Positions 1 to 10,771 of a stretch of 64,000 nucleotides of DNA are shown one piece after another. A model generated the notes under the pieces. It had not been told where the DNA came from. It searched no databases and saw only the letters and a list, made by a program, of their open reading frames with translations. This DNA comes from Solanum dulcamara (lineage: Eukaryota > Streptophyta > Magnoliopsida > Solanales > Solanaceae). The stretch is taken from assembly GCF_947179165.1 (NCBI RefSeq), contig NC_077238.1:75631257-75695256 (forward strand). Reading direction: 5' to 3'. The translations under genes were made by a program, and so were the position numbers. Positions within the stretch are counted from its first letter, which is position 1. Each line of letters starts with the position of its first letter.

Positions 1-510
1 ATTTATAGTATAGATTATATAAAATTATAAGATGTATTTATACATGCATATACAATAATGTACTATTATATAAAAACTGATTTCGTCCTTGAAACATCCA
101 AAACATCTCAAAAATTACATCAAATCATCCAAAATTTCATATTTAGAGTCCTCATTATGTTACCATCTTTTGCAATAATGCCCGCTCGAAATGAATTATT
201 TGTAGAAATCCAATTTTTAAAACTTTGAAGTTTCGAATTTCAACAATGATTGAAGATCAATTTTTTGTTGAGAGAAAGATTCAACTCTCAAGAAAATCCA
301 ACTAATCAACGGATCATGTAAGCCCTACAATTTAGAGATATCATGTAATTGGACCAATTTAGATAAGTGTTAAACTATATAAAGTAACTGTATATGTTAT
401 ATTAGAACATAATTATCTCGAAAAAAGAGTCCGATATTGCATTAAACAGAATTCTGTTATTTGAAATGATAAAAGTAAGATAGGAGTATCCTAGTTAAAC
501 AAGGATATTC
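1..510. other. 5' flank of GeBP-like gene
   Basis: AT-rich non-coding DNA. No open frame of note and no repeat I recognise. A TATA-like stretch (CTATATAAAG) lies near 376-385, about 130 bases before the first gene's ATG, and is the best candidate core promoter. Confidence 0.4.
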
Positions 511-1518
511 ATGGCTCCTATAAATAATAAATACAACAAATCCTCTCTCCCTCGACGAGATAAGAAAGGAAAAACTCAAAAACATAATATGCCGGTCCAG
601 CGGTGTTCTCTATTGGAACCCTCTATATGGGAGCATCTATTTACTGGTGGTGATTCCGACTCCGACTCCGATGAACCCTTACCCCAACCTCAACCCTTAT
701 CTTCTGATTCTTCTGAGTCCGACTTAGAAATCAGCATGAAGCCCAGTACTACTACTATCCCACGACCCCGAACCACCTCAGCAAGTAAGGCGAGTGAAGA
801 TCAAGAGCAGATTAATCTTCGTAGTGATTCTGACTCCGATTCTTCTGATGCTGATGATGATTCTGATTTTGATTCCAAGGTAGACCAACCCTTATCCCGG
901 CGTCAGTGCCCTTCCAATTCTAATACTTGTGATTCTTCCTATTCTTTTGACTCCGGCTTACAGTTCACCATGAAGCCGACTACTACTACTGCGGATGAGC
1001 CGAGTAAGGCTTCAGGTCCTCCTCCTCACAAGTGGAGTCAAGAAGAGCAAATAAGTCTTCTTCATGATTTGATTGTGTTCAAATCTCAACGTGAAAAACA
1101 CATTCATGAACCCTGCATCTTCCCCGGACATATCTATAAAAAATTGGATATCCAATTACCTGAGATAACTGAGGAGATTAATAGATTGAACGCCAAGTTT
1201 TGTGATAATATGGACAAGCCGAACCCTCCTGACGATTTAGTGTTTTATCTTTCGAAGAAACTATGGGGTACTCAACTTATGAAGAAAAAAATGGATCTTC
1301 ACTCCAAGTATCCCATTTTGGCTGCAACTTTTGACACACGTTATTTGTCATCAATTCAGAGGAATATCGATTTGATTCCATCTAAAAAATTGAGGGATTT
1401 AGAGAAAGAATTGAAGAAGCTGCAGGATCAAGAAGCCAATATCAGTCGAAAAAGAGAAAAGATTATTAGGGACAATTATAGATGGTTGAGGAAATTGGAC
1501 CAAAAAGAATGTAGTTGA
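511..1518 (+). CDS. GeBP/STOREKEEPER-type (DUF573) transcription regulator
   Basis: Single-exon gene of 335 codons from the first ATG of the frame to TGA. Residues about 45-170 are low complexity: acidic Ser-Asp runs and Pro/Thr-rich stretches, with a partial internal duplication (a block ending in MKPSTTT and SKAS recurs as MKPTTTT and SKAS). Residues about 172-255 resemble the DUF573 DNA-binding domain of GLABROUS1-enhancer-binding proteins: a KWSQEEQ start at W175, a basic/hydrophobic helix, an N-R-L-x-x-K-F segment and a K-K-L-W end near W252. Residues about 290-325 are predicted coiled coil (LRDLEKELKKLQ), consistent with the C-terminal leucine zipper of this family. Family members are nuclear, plant-specific, and act in trichome, cytokinin or stress transcription; the role here is unknown. 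An intronless form is common in this family. Domain assignment is from pattern recognition only. Confidence 0.72.
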   Translation: MAPINNKYNKSSLPRRDKKGKTQKHNMPVQRCSLLEPSIWEHLFTGGDSDSDSDEPLPQPQPLSSDSSESDLEISMKPSTTTIPRPRTTSASKASEDQEQINLRSDSDSDSSDADDDSDFDSKVDQPLSRRQCPSNSNTCDSSYSFDSGLQFTMKPTTTTADEPSKASGPPPHKWSQEEQISLLHDLIVFKSQREKHIHEPCIFPGHIYKKLDIQLPEITEEINRLNAKFCDNMDKPNPPDDLVFYLSKKLWGTQLMKKKMDLHSKYPILAATFDTRYLSSIQRNIDLIPSKKLRDLEKELKKLQDQEANISRKREKIIRDNYRWLRKLDQKECS

Positions 1519-1830
1519 TGCTTGTGTTGGAGATTATTCTTGTTTTTTTTTTTGTTTTTTTAATGATTTGAGATTAAAATGGAGTTGCTGCTTATTTGGC
1601 AATAGTTCTATGGAGCTTTTTGATTAATTATTAGTATTCTTTTTTAGAGATACTAGTTTTTGAGAACTTGTGTGTTATGTTTAATAGGTAGGTGCAAAAC
1701 AAACAAAACTTTGATGCTAAAATCTTGATTTGCCACAATGTAGAATGTCATGCTCTGCTCTTCATTTCACTTTGATGTTTGGTGTCTCATACTAACATTT
1801 ATTGATTACATTCAAATCAATCTACATTCC
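1519..1830. other. 3' flank of GeBP-like gene
   Basis: Contains T-rich runs directly after the stop (1540-1562) typical of a plant 3' UTR, then AT-rich DNA without recognisable features. No clear AATAAA close to the stop. Confidence 0.3.
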
Positions 1831-2215
1831 TCTAGAGTAGTTGTTAATACAAATAAGACAAACTCCATGTCTCAATACATATAATCTTCCAACATTTTTT
1901 ATATTACATACTCATACACAAACCGAGAACTCAAATTAAACAACAAAAAATAAAACAACAATACAAACAAAAAAAATCAAATTAACAAACTTAGGTTGTA
2001 TATATAGGTAGATCACAACTTTTAGGTTATATATATGCATGGGAGATCAGCAAAAGTTGAAGCTACATAGGAATTTAGCTATGCTGGCTAATGAAAACCA
2101 TTCCTCTTTTTCTTTTCTTTTTTTGGGTAGTACTTAGCTTTTAATATTCCAATCTTGATGTCACATCCCTTTCATCTCAAATTTTATTTTTTTTTGAAAA
2201 AAAGATTAGAAGAAT
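1830..2215 (-). repeat. Inverted copy of the KANADI 3' flank
   Basis: Read on the minus strand, this block matches 62395-62783, the 3' UTR/downstream region of the KANADI gene. Shared stretches include ATTCCAATCTTGATGTCACA followed by TCCCTTTCATCTCAAATT, a TGCATGGGAGAT segment next to a TATATA run, TACATACTCATACACAA, and AGAGTAGTTRTTAATACAAA. Order and spacing are kept, with small indels. No KANADI exon accompanies it. Either a partial inverted duplication or two copies of an unrecognised dispersed repeat. Confidence 0.75.
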
Positions 2216-2796
2216 TAAAATCCCATTTATGAAACTTGATATTTGTTTGAATCCCTTGTATGAATTTCTAGTTTGTCAATGTGTTTCACTTATGGTATTA
2301 TACTTTATACCAAAAATGTTCTTTAACGATAATTAATTAACGGTAATAGCTTAATTGTCCCTAATATATTTTTTTCAGAGGTAATTAATTAACACTTTTT
2401 GTAAATGACCCTAAAACCTATAGCGATATTGGATTCAATGACAATTAACTAATGTCGATAAAGGATTTAACACTCTTTATTAATGTGTTGATCTCCCATG
2501 CATATATATATATATATATATGATGAAAATATTTTTTTAAAAAAAAAACATATATATACACACACAGATGTGTGTACATGTTACAATATGAAAAATTACT
2601 AAGTGTCTAAGTGATACATACATTTTCACTTTCTGCTTAAATAATAATTAAAAAAAATTAATGTTATTTAGACCAAATTCCGCATCAAATTGGAGAACGC
2701 GTCCTTTTTGAGTAGTTCAGCCTATAAAATAGAGACCACGTAAATTAATTGTTCAAAAAATCAATTTTAACGGGAAAAAAAAACCTCCCACTCATA
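2216..2796. other. AT-rich intergenic DNA
   Basis: Non-coding. Holds an AT microsatellite (about 2502-2522) preceded by another GATCTCCCATGCATAT block like that in the adjacent repeat, plus poly-A/poly-T runs. Nothing else recognised. Confidence 0.35.
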
Positions 2797-2935
2797 GTTG
2801 GAATAGGAATTAAATCCTAATTTATTTAGGATTTGGAAATAGGTTTTTCAATTTGTACTCAATGTAGGTCTTGCACCATTATAAATAGAGATATTACTAC
2901 CTATTTTCAATATATTAAATTTTTGGGGGAATTGT
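2797..2935 (+). promoter_or_regulatory. LTR-like promoter with TATA box
   Basis: Upstream of the B3-like gene, a TATA box (ATTATAAATAGAGAT, about 2879-2893) lies some 65-75 bases before the ATG. The surrounding 130 bases align with the two LTRs at 47682-47979 and 48840-49125: an AGTTGGAATAG start, TTTAGGATTTG, the ATTATAAATAGAGAT core, then TATTTTCAATA. That suggests the promoter is a remnant or relative of a small LTR element. Seen by eye; identity not calculated. Confidence 0.55.
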
Positions 2936-2956
2936 ATCCTTCGGACAGTTTCTTCG

Positions 2957-3502
2957 ATGGATGATCAAAAGTCTTTGACTAGCATGAAAAAGACATTCTT
3001 TCTCAAATTCATCCCATCAAAAGCTTTAGAAGAAGCCTGTCAAGTTAACAACACACCATGGGTAATGACTCGAGAACTAGTGGAGATAAGGGATGTATAT
3101 CGTGCCCCAATAATCGATCTGGAAAATTTGTGGCAGATCAAGAAAAAAATTATCCGTAACGAGGTCGTTCTAAAAAAATTGATGATTCCATTTCTTGAAA
3201 TGTGTGAGTATATTCTTCGATACTGGAAATTGGACGTGGCCAAAAGTTTGGCGAATGGGTACGAGGTGTGTGTTGACGTGTGGGATATAACTGAGGAGAA
3301 TGATCCTAAGAAGTATGAAGGTGGAAGTGTTTGCTTTAGGAAGTTGTACAATGATCATGACTATTCTCTATCATGCGAGAGATTGTTCAATGATCGCGGC
3401 TTGGATGTTGGTGATGAAATTGAGTTATATTGGGATCCTAGGTCTTCAAGTTTAATGTTCAAATTACTTTTTCAAGTTCACACTCAAGAATTTAGGACCT
3501 AA
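2957..3502 (+). CDS. Small B3-like (DUF313-type) protein
   Basis: Single-exon frame of 181 codons from ATG to TAA. The C-terminal half (residues about 95-175) resembles plant B3-like/DUF313 proteins: a V-D-V-W-D-I-T strand, then GSVCFRKLY, and a terminal LDVGDEIELYWDPRSS followed by a hydrophobic strand MFKLLF. The GDEI-x-L-Y-W-D signature is the most telling piece. The N-terminal half is basic and Lys-rich with a K-K-x-I-I/V-L-K-K-L helix. B3 folds bind DNA, and most DUF313 members are small, uncharacterised and expanded in dicots. The TATA box sits only about 70 bases upstream, so a short 5' UTR is expected. Antisense frames at 3040-3358 are shadows. Alternative: a fragment of a larger multi-exon B3 gene, although start and stop look natural. 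Confidence 0.6.
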   Translation: MDDQKSLTSMKKTFFLKFIPSKALEEACQVNNTPWVMTRELVEIRDVYRAPIIDLENLWQIKKKIIRNEVVLKKLMIPFLEMCEYILRYWKLDVAKSLANGYEVCVDVWDITEENDPKKYEGGSVCFRKLYNDHDYSLSCERLFNDRGLDVGDEIELYWDPRSSSLMFKLLFQVHTQEFRT

Positions 3503-5160
3503 AATAACACACCATAGTCTTTTTATTTAGTATTACTCTTTCATGTAATTGTAATAGCTGAATGTTGAATGATATTTTTGTTAGAATTACTCTTCATTTA
3601 GTTGTCACTTGGTATTGGGTTTCGATATAACTTGCTTTCGTGATCTTGAATTAAACCTCTGCTCTACTAATTCTGTTTTTGTTAGAATTACTCTTCATTT
3701 AATTGTCATTGAGTACTGTTGGAGATTTTGTGCATGATTATCGTTATTGTACGTAAAGTTCAGTTATTTTAATGTGTCAAGCGATAGTTTTGTTACTCTA
3801 GAATTATCAGAGTGCTTGTTCTTACTGTTTTTAATATTTAAAAATATAAGCATATGCTAATAGATTATCACTTGCTAATTTCATGCTTTACTGGAACTGG
3901 AGATGTTGCAACACAAGAAGTCCCAAGTTTTAGAAGAATGCATATGACTTAACTAGTATTTGATCATAGATTTTAATTAAGAGTAGATTATAAAAATTAA
4001 TCGTCAGCTATCTTTTTGGCCATGATCAAATTTTGAAATTTTAATTTCAAATATTTCATGTTTAGATTTTTGAAACTTTCAATCACAAAACTTAACATAA
4101 CAAATTATTCTAGCTAGCTTTATGATAAATGGGGTTCAAATAGGTTTAAATTCAAAGTGTGATGCATAGATTTTTTTTATCCACTTATATAAAATTATAA
4201 ATTTCTAAATCCACTATTAATATCTCGCTTAAAGTGATAAATATATTTTCTCATAACTTATTATATATATTTATAGATAAGTTACGTTTTATACAAATTT
4301 TGAAAATTAAACCTATGATTGTTATTAGAGGACATGAAGGGGAAAAGAACTATAAAACAATGTCATTCTTGGACATAAATATCAAAAAATCAAAAAAATC
4401 AAACTAATTCAATTCTACAATTTTATTTTTTCGATTCGATTTTTTTTTTTGGAATTTCATTCTTTCGATTTAATGTAAGGGTTACGGTTCTTCAGTAGCA
4501 CTAAAACACACACACACACAATATATTACCATATTAAAAGCATGAAGGCCCATAATAATGTTGTTTGAACTTTTTGTCATTTATTAAAGGACTTTTTTTT
4601 AAAACAAAATCATCTTTTCATCATTTTTCTTCAATCACTATATCATTATTTAATAATACTAAATATGGACTATAATATGAATCCTAAAATTATTGGCCAA
4701 CTCCTAAATATTTTGTAGAAGTTTTTATTTATTAAGGTATCCTAAAATAATGAAAAATTTCATGAATCCTAATTATATAAGGAGAGGTTTAAAACTAAAT
4801 ATGTCCGTAAATAATGAAATTGAGTTAATCAAGGACTCTTTTCAACTCATCATGATCATTTTTAAGAATTTACACTTTTTCATTAATTTTTATTTTATAA
4901 CCTAAATATATTGTTTACATTTTATGTTTTCTAGGTTTATTAGGAGTTTTAATGTTAAATTTTCTACATTAGGAATTTAAAATAAAATAAGTTTTATATA
5001 TTAAACACATGTGTTTGGCTTTACCATTTTTAGTTTTTTTATCCTTTTATTTTTATACCTTTTTTTCTTTCGGTCGATGTCCTTTTTAAGAAAACTTCCA
5101 ATATAAATTAATAATTTTTCTTCTGATACTAATTCAAAATTCAACTCCTAATTAAGGTGT
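3503..5160. other. AT-rich intergenic DNA with a short direct repeat
   Basis: No gene. A roughly 40-base block (TTGTTAGAATTACTCTTCAT followed by TTARTTGTCA) occurs at about 3578-3615 and again at 3679-3715. A CA microsatellite lies at about 4506-4520. Otherwise AT-rich, with no element boundaries seen. Confidence 0.4.
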
Positions 5161-5455
5161 TGAAATGGTGTTTCGAGTTAATTGGATGTCAAAGTCGAGT
5201 TTCGGATCCAAAGTCAAGGTCGTGTCAGGTTCAATCCCGAATCGATCATTGAGGTCAGATCTTGGTTCAGAAATCAAGTCATGGGTCGGCTATTAGGGTC
5301 AGGGACTGGCCAGGTGTAGGGTCCTAAATTGGGTGTCAGGGTTGAATCTTAGTTCAAAAGTCGAATCTCGAGGTCGGGTCCTAAATCAGTCATTAGTGAG
5401 ATGTCGAAGACGAGTCTTGATTCGAAAATCGAGTCCTGGGTGGAGAGTTGGGGTC
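5161..5455. repeat. Degenerate GGGTC/GAGTC minisatellite, left part
   Basis: GC-richer than its surroundings. Built from imperfect repeats of words such as GTCGGGTCCTGA, AAGTCGAGTC and GGGTGTCAGGGTT at roughly 25-35 base intervals. The array resumes after the solo LTR (8649-8905), so the LTR inserted into an existing array. Confidence 0.6.
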
Positions 5456-5460
5456 ATGTC

Positions 5461-8400
5461 TGTTACACCCCGTATTTTTGTACATTAAAATATATTTTTT
5501 AGCTAATCGCGATACGTGTAAGGGCAAGATTATTTGGGATACGAGGTAGAGATTTTCTATCTCCGAGTTTTACTAGTGCGCAAATTGTTTATAAATTTTA
5601 GTTGGTCTGGACATATGCTATATCCCGTAGGTTTATACGTCAAATTATTTGTAAGCAATTCAACTCAAGTTGAAGGCAAGGTCATTTTCGGACACATAAT
5701 AAAAACCTTTACGTTTCAATTTTTTTTATTAGAATATAAAGTATGTATAAATGTCTTTTAGTGAAAATAATGATAGTAATATATTAGTGGAAGTTAGGAG
5801 TTGATTAATTGTGATTAGATTAATAGTTAATAGTTAGTGGTTATCTATCCATTAATTAGCTTAATTTATATTTTATGGAACCCACCCATTTTGTCAAGAA
5901 CTATAATAATATATATGTAATAAAGATACTACTATGGTGAGTAGTGAGCACGTGTAAGGCAAATGGGTTATATATATATATACATATTGTTAAGTAAAAG
6001 TTAAGATGTATATTCATTTCATTTGCTGCAAATTGAGTTTAGGAGAAAAAAAAATTATGTCAACGTGAATTAGATTGCTGGAGAAGATGGCGTTAAAGAA
6101 TCAAGATCTTTAAGGTAAAATTCAACTTGTTTTCTACATGTTTCGGAAGAAGTTTAAAGTCAAAAAAAAAAAAAACTTATTAGTTGTGCAGTGAATATAA
6201 AACGCTATAGGTATTGATGTTGAGGTATAAATTGTTGTTTTAACCTTAAGTAGGGGTGTGTAGAATTTAAGGAAATATGAAAGTTTGTATGGTAATATGG
6301 TGCCATGTGTATACATGTTCTTATATGAGTAAGATTTACTCAATTTTTGTGTAGTATTTTTGTGTAGTATTTTTGGTGTAGTATTTGAATAGTAGTATGA
6401 TAAATATTTGATGTTGAAAATGGAAGTTGGATGAAATTAATTGAAGTTGGAAATATGGGTTAGGTGATGAAATGGAAAAAAATAAGTTTGTATAATTTGT
6501 TAGTTGTTGTTATGATTTTTGGGATATAAATGAAGTTTATATGGTGTAAGTTGGAAATAAAATGGGTTGTAAGAATTATGTAATTTTAGTATGATATTAT
6601 AAGAATATGGAGGTAAGTTATTAAAAGTATGGATTGTTGTTGTTGATTATGAAGTTGAAAGAAGGAAATAAATTTGATTATGAAGTTGAAAGAAGAAAAT
6701 GAATTGTAATAGTTTTGTTGCATTTATGGATTTTTTGGGTGAAATATGGAATTGATGAATATTGGATAGTTTACTTGGAATATTTTTCACCTATGTTGGA
6801 ATGAGTTGAAATTAACTATGGACATGAAATATTCATATTTATTTGGAAATGCAAAGTTGGGTTGAAAGTTATTGCATTAGTTGGAAAAGAAATCAATTTA
6901 TGTTATGGTGCGTTTTAAATTGATTGTTGATGGTATCGGTGTTGTTGTTGGCTTGGTTGTTGATATGGTGACCGAGTTGTAATCTCGGGGTTGTCATATA
7001 TATAAGGGAGATGCTGCCGAAATTTTTGTAGACAAATATTGGTAGAATTGAATTCTTAAAGTCTTGTGAATAGTAATTGGTAAATGTGATCAATTGTAGA
7101 TTTTGAAGGAAACGGGAGTTGAATTTGGACAAACGTGAAAAGCCGATAAGGTATGTAAAGTTTTACCTTTTCTTCTCTTGGCATGTCTTAGGTGTAATAG
7201 GTTTGGATACGAGCCTCGGGGATGACTCTACTCTTCGAAATCGACACCTAAATTTGACCTTTTTCTATTCAGTAGAATTGAATTAAGTATTTATGAATAT
7301 TTTTGAAAAATTATCTAAACCTCTAGAATTTGCTCAAATAGGACCCAACTACCTTGAAACTCTTATAAATAACGTTATGATATTTAACGCGCATAATTTA
7401 GATACGCCACCTCATTTGACCGAGGTGGGCCCCACTATTCTAAATTTTTCTTTGTTATTCTGTTTGGCTCATGTTAGGTAGAATTTGAAAGAAACTCTTT
7501 GCTACTCTTCCAAATATCATATGATTAATTATTCCGTTAAGTTCCATAATATATTCTGAAATATGGAAACAATTTCAGAAAATTATTTTGACATAGACTA
7601 TCGGGACATTGAAAAGACTTACACTATTATTATTACTCAAGTATTTTTATATATGATTTGTTATCGAAATTATGCTATCGAGTCTGTATAAATATTTTGT
7701 ATTTTAAATTGCATTTAGTCTCTCACTACTCTACTCGTGCATACTGTAACCACTCTTTCACTGAGCCTGGGCCAGGATATGTTATCAAGCGTACTTCTCT
7801 GCATTTTTCGCCGTGCCCCGATGTGAGGGGGCATGTATGACATGTACATGGGTTGTGGTGTATATTATGCCACGGAGTTATGCTGTGCCATGTACATATA
7901 TGATATGATATGATTTGATTTGATATGACCATCTGATATGATATGATCTGTTACGGAGATATTCCCTACTCTGATGTTATGATGTGCTGTGGCGCCAATG
8001 ACGGGAGGGCGACCACGTTTTGTTCACCGAGTCCCATGACATGGGGCCGGATATGGCATATGTCTTTGCATATATGATTTGTGATTATGATAAGCATTTT
8101 GAAATTTTGAACATTTATTTTGTTTTCTGCACATACTATTCAGATTATGATTTTATTTATTACAGTTCATGCTTTACATATTCGGTACATTTTTCGTACT
8201 GACCCCCTTTCTTCGGGGGGGCTGCGTTACATGCCCGCAGGTACCGAAGTTCGATTTGCTGATCCACCTGTTTAGGATATTTTCTGCGTCGTTGACAGTG
8301 CTCCCTTGTTCGGAGCTTGTATTTTGGTACTGACTTTATCTCTGTATATTTGGATATTTTGGTCAGGGGTACGACGGGGCCCTGTCCCGTCATATGACTA

Positions 8401-8643
8401 TGCTATCATCTGTAGAGGTCTGTAGACAGAGTTATGTTGTGGGTTTTATATATATATTTTGGGTTGAGTGTGTTTCGTGACGGCCTATTGGCCCTCGTGC
8501 CTACATCTATTTTTGTGATCTATTTAGAAATCTTTCCTAATCACTACCTATGTTTATTCGGTTAAAAGGCTAATTTGGGATAAGGGTACGTTTGGGTGCC
8601 CAACTCGGGCACCAGTCACGGCCTACGGGGTTGGGTCGTGACA
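5461..8643 (+). mobile_element. Solo LTR, family 1 copy A (3,183 bp)
   Basis: Begins TGTTACACCCCG and ends GGGTTGGGTCGTGACA (TG...CA). It is flanked by perfect 5-bp duplications ATGTC at 5456-5460 and 8644-8648. There are no PBS, PPT or gag/pol frames, so it is a solo LTR rather than a complete element. Internal hallmarks shared with copy B (34578-38791): a GTATGTAAAG...TTGGCATG block, an ACTCTACTCGTGCATRC block, a GATAT-rich run, a TTCGGGGGGGCTGCGTTAC / ATGCCCGCAGGTAC block and a GGGTACGACGGGGCC block near the 3' end. The length and the TGTTACACCCC start suggest a large-LTR Ty3/gypsy lineage; the clade is not certain. Small frames inside are not genes. Confidence 0.88.
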
Positions 8644-8648
8644 ATGTC

Positions 8649-8905
8649 CGATTTGAAAGTTGAGTCCTGGGTCAAGAGTCGGGCCCTGAGTTGGGAGTAG
8701 AGCGTCTGGGTCGGGTCCTGCTTTGAAAGTTGGGTCCCATATTGGGTATTAGGGTAGGGACCTAGTTCAGATATCGGGTCTCAATTTGGGTGTCGGGTCC
8801 CGAGTAAGGGAGTCAGAAGTCATGTCTAAGGTTGAGTGTCAGAGTTGGATCCCAATCGATCATCGATGTCGTGTCTAGATTCGGATGTCGATGTCAGAAT
8901 TTTCT
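8649..8905. repeat. Degenerate GGGTC/GAGTC minisatellite, right part
   Basis: Continues the array interrupted by the solo LTR: imperfect units containing GAGTCCTGGGTC, GTCGGGTCC and TTGGGTGTCGGGTCC. Together with 5161-5455 it amounts to about 550 bases. Confidence 0.6.
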
Positions 8906-9311
8906 AGAAATAATATTTTCCTACATCTAATTGTACTGCTTAATTATTGGTATAGTGGTGATTTATAATATTTCTCCTTAAGTGTATTTTTATCTTAAAA
9001 AACTTACATTATTTTTAAAAATTTTGTACTTAGTAATATAACATACATATAGTAAGTTTTTCATATATATATAATTAACACAATAAACACATACAAAGCA
9101 CGTATATTTAACTAGTAACTACAAAAAAATATGTATAAAATTTGTTGTTTTAGTTATTTCTTTGGATTTTTAAAAACAAAACCAAAATCAAACTAATATT
9201 ATTAATTTCTAAAATATAAAATCAAATCAAATAAAAATTAATTTATTTAATCAGTTTGAATCGATTTTTATCTTAATCATGAATATTGGGAGGGAGTATT
9301 AATCTTCATGC
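8906..9311. other. AT-rich spacer upstream of ISY1
   Basis: No gene or clear repeat; rich in poly-A/T tracts. Nothing else seen. Confidence 0.3.
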
Positions 9312-9430
9312 TCATATTGTTGGTAAAAGGTGATACATATTTGGTGCAATTAAATTCGCGGCGGTTATAGATCTAAACAGCACCGTTTCAATACACACAC
9401 TATATATCTGAACAAAGCCTTTTGCTTTTC

Positions 9431-9567
9431 TTTTATAAATTATAAAAAAATTTGAAATAGCTCTTCCCTTTAGGGTTTTAAGATTTTCCCCCAAAATTCC
9501 CAACTGAAACATCATCTTCTTCATCTTCTCTAGGGTTTAACGTCTTCTCAATTTCACTGAACCAGCC
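9431..9567 (+). promoter_or_regulatory. ISY1 proximal promoter/5' UTR with telo-box motifs
   Basis: Two TAGGGTTT words (9471-9478 and 9531-9538), the reverse complement of the AAACCCTA telo-box common in promoters and leaders of plant housekeeping and translation/splicing genes. A TATA-like TTTATAAATTATAAA lies near 9431-9445. CT-rich leader (ATCTTCTTCATCTTCTCT) just before the ATG. Start site not determined. Confidence 0.5.
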
Positions 9568-10031
9568 ATGGCGCGTAACGAAGAGAAAGCTCAATCAATG
9601 TTAAACAGATTCATCACAATGAAAGAGGAAGAAAAGAAGAAACCCAAAGAACGCCGCCCTTATTTAGCTTCCGAGTGCCGTGATTTAGCTGAAGCAGACA
9701 AATGGAGGCAGCAAATCATGAGAGAAATCGGTCGAAAAGTAGCTGAGATCCAAAACGAAGGACTTGGGGAACACCGATTGAGAGACCTGAATGATGAGAT
9801 TAATAAGTTGATTAGAGAAAAGGTTCATTGGGAGAGGAGGATTATTGAACTTGGCGGCCCGAATTATACAAAATATTCAGCGAAGATGACGGATTTGGAT
9901 GGGAATATTGTTGATGTACCGAATCCGGGTGGACGTGGTCCTGGGTATCGGTATTTTGGTGCTGCCAAGAAGTTGCCTGGTGTTAGAGAGCTGTTTGAGA
10001 AACCTCCTGAATTGCGAAAAAGAAGAACTAG
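9568..10031 (+). CDS. ISY1 pre-mRNA splicing factor, exon 1
   Basis: First coding exon of an ISY1 homologue, a component associated with the Prp19/NineTeen complex of the spliceosome that helps couple step-one catalysis with fidelity. ATG in CCATGG context. MARNEEKAQSMLNRF is the strongly conserved N-terminus of ISY1, followed by an acidic/basic helical region, EIGRKVAEIQN, LNDEINKL and the GGPNYTKY...GRGPGYRYFGAAK block. The exon ends at 10031 after AG of an Arg codon; the donor is AG|GTAATG at 10032. The frame would read a few bases on into a stop (TAA) if unspliced. It joins exon 2 at 17743 in frame (...RTR + YDIYKRID...). The full protein is 298 residues (464 + 433 coding bases), the usual length for plant ISY1. 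Nuclear, presumably constitutive. Confidence 0.95.
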
Positions 10032-10413
10032 GTAATGTTTTAGCTGCTTAAATCCATTTATACAGGTTGTTTTGACTAGCTTAGGATTGAATCAAAGATG
10101 ATTGGTTGATTGGTTTTGACCTCATTCATGCTGAATGTGTTATCTGGTTTATATCTATATATTCTTATTTGTGCTTGTTTAGTACAATGTTACGACATGT
10201 ATCACGAGTAGCTTTTCCAGAATTAGTAGAAAAACTTGATAGGAATTTATTAAAAATTATTAATTTGTGTTTGTGATACAAACGAACTGGAAAAATTAAT
10301 CACTAGAGATCTAGGCTTTGAGTTCTAGTTACTACTAATATATAGGGATACATTGATAGAAGAAGTAAATACAATCCTGTATTTTTTATTTGATGAAATG
10401 CAAGTTTTGCTGA

Positions 10414-10690
10414 AAAACTTACATTTTTTTGATAAAGTAATAAGTTTTATTAATCTAAAAAGCATGCTCGTATACAAGAAGTATGCAAAAAAAGAAAAAA
10501 AGCCACAAAAAGAGACTTTTCTAACACCCAACCTTCTATGCATAAAGGAATCTTGCACAATAAAGAAATAAGGGATAAAATACCACTCCTTAACTGAAGA
10601 AAGTTCATCACTAACTGAAAAGATTACATATAATGCTGGATTTTGAATATCGACTTAGCTACCTAGGAAATCCACCTAGACCTTCATAAC
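10414..10690 (-). mobile_element. Possible LINE 3' tail fragment
   Basis: Starts with a poly-T run (minus-strand poly-A), then GATAAAGTAATAAGTTTTAT, resembling the poly-T plus TTGATCAAGTAAAAGATTTC start of the LINE at 12818. No coding remains. Could also be an unrelated 3'-processed fragment. Confidence 0.3.
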
Positions 10691-10771
10691 AATTAAAGGA
10701 AATTGAAAAGCAGTGAAAAGGAGACCTGATCCTAAATTAAAGAGACATTGTTATTCTTCATCGGTTGGAAT

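Noticed and set aside
5461..8643. Complete retrotransposon instead of solo LTR
   Set aside because: No second LTR, PBS, PPT or pol motif inside; the 5-bp TSD directly flanks the TG...CA ends.
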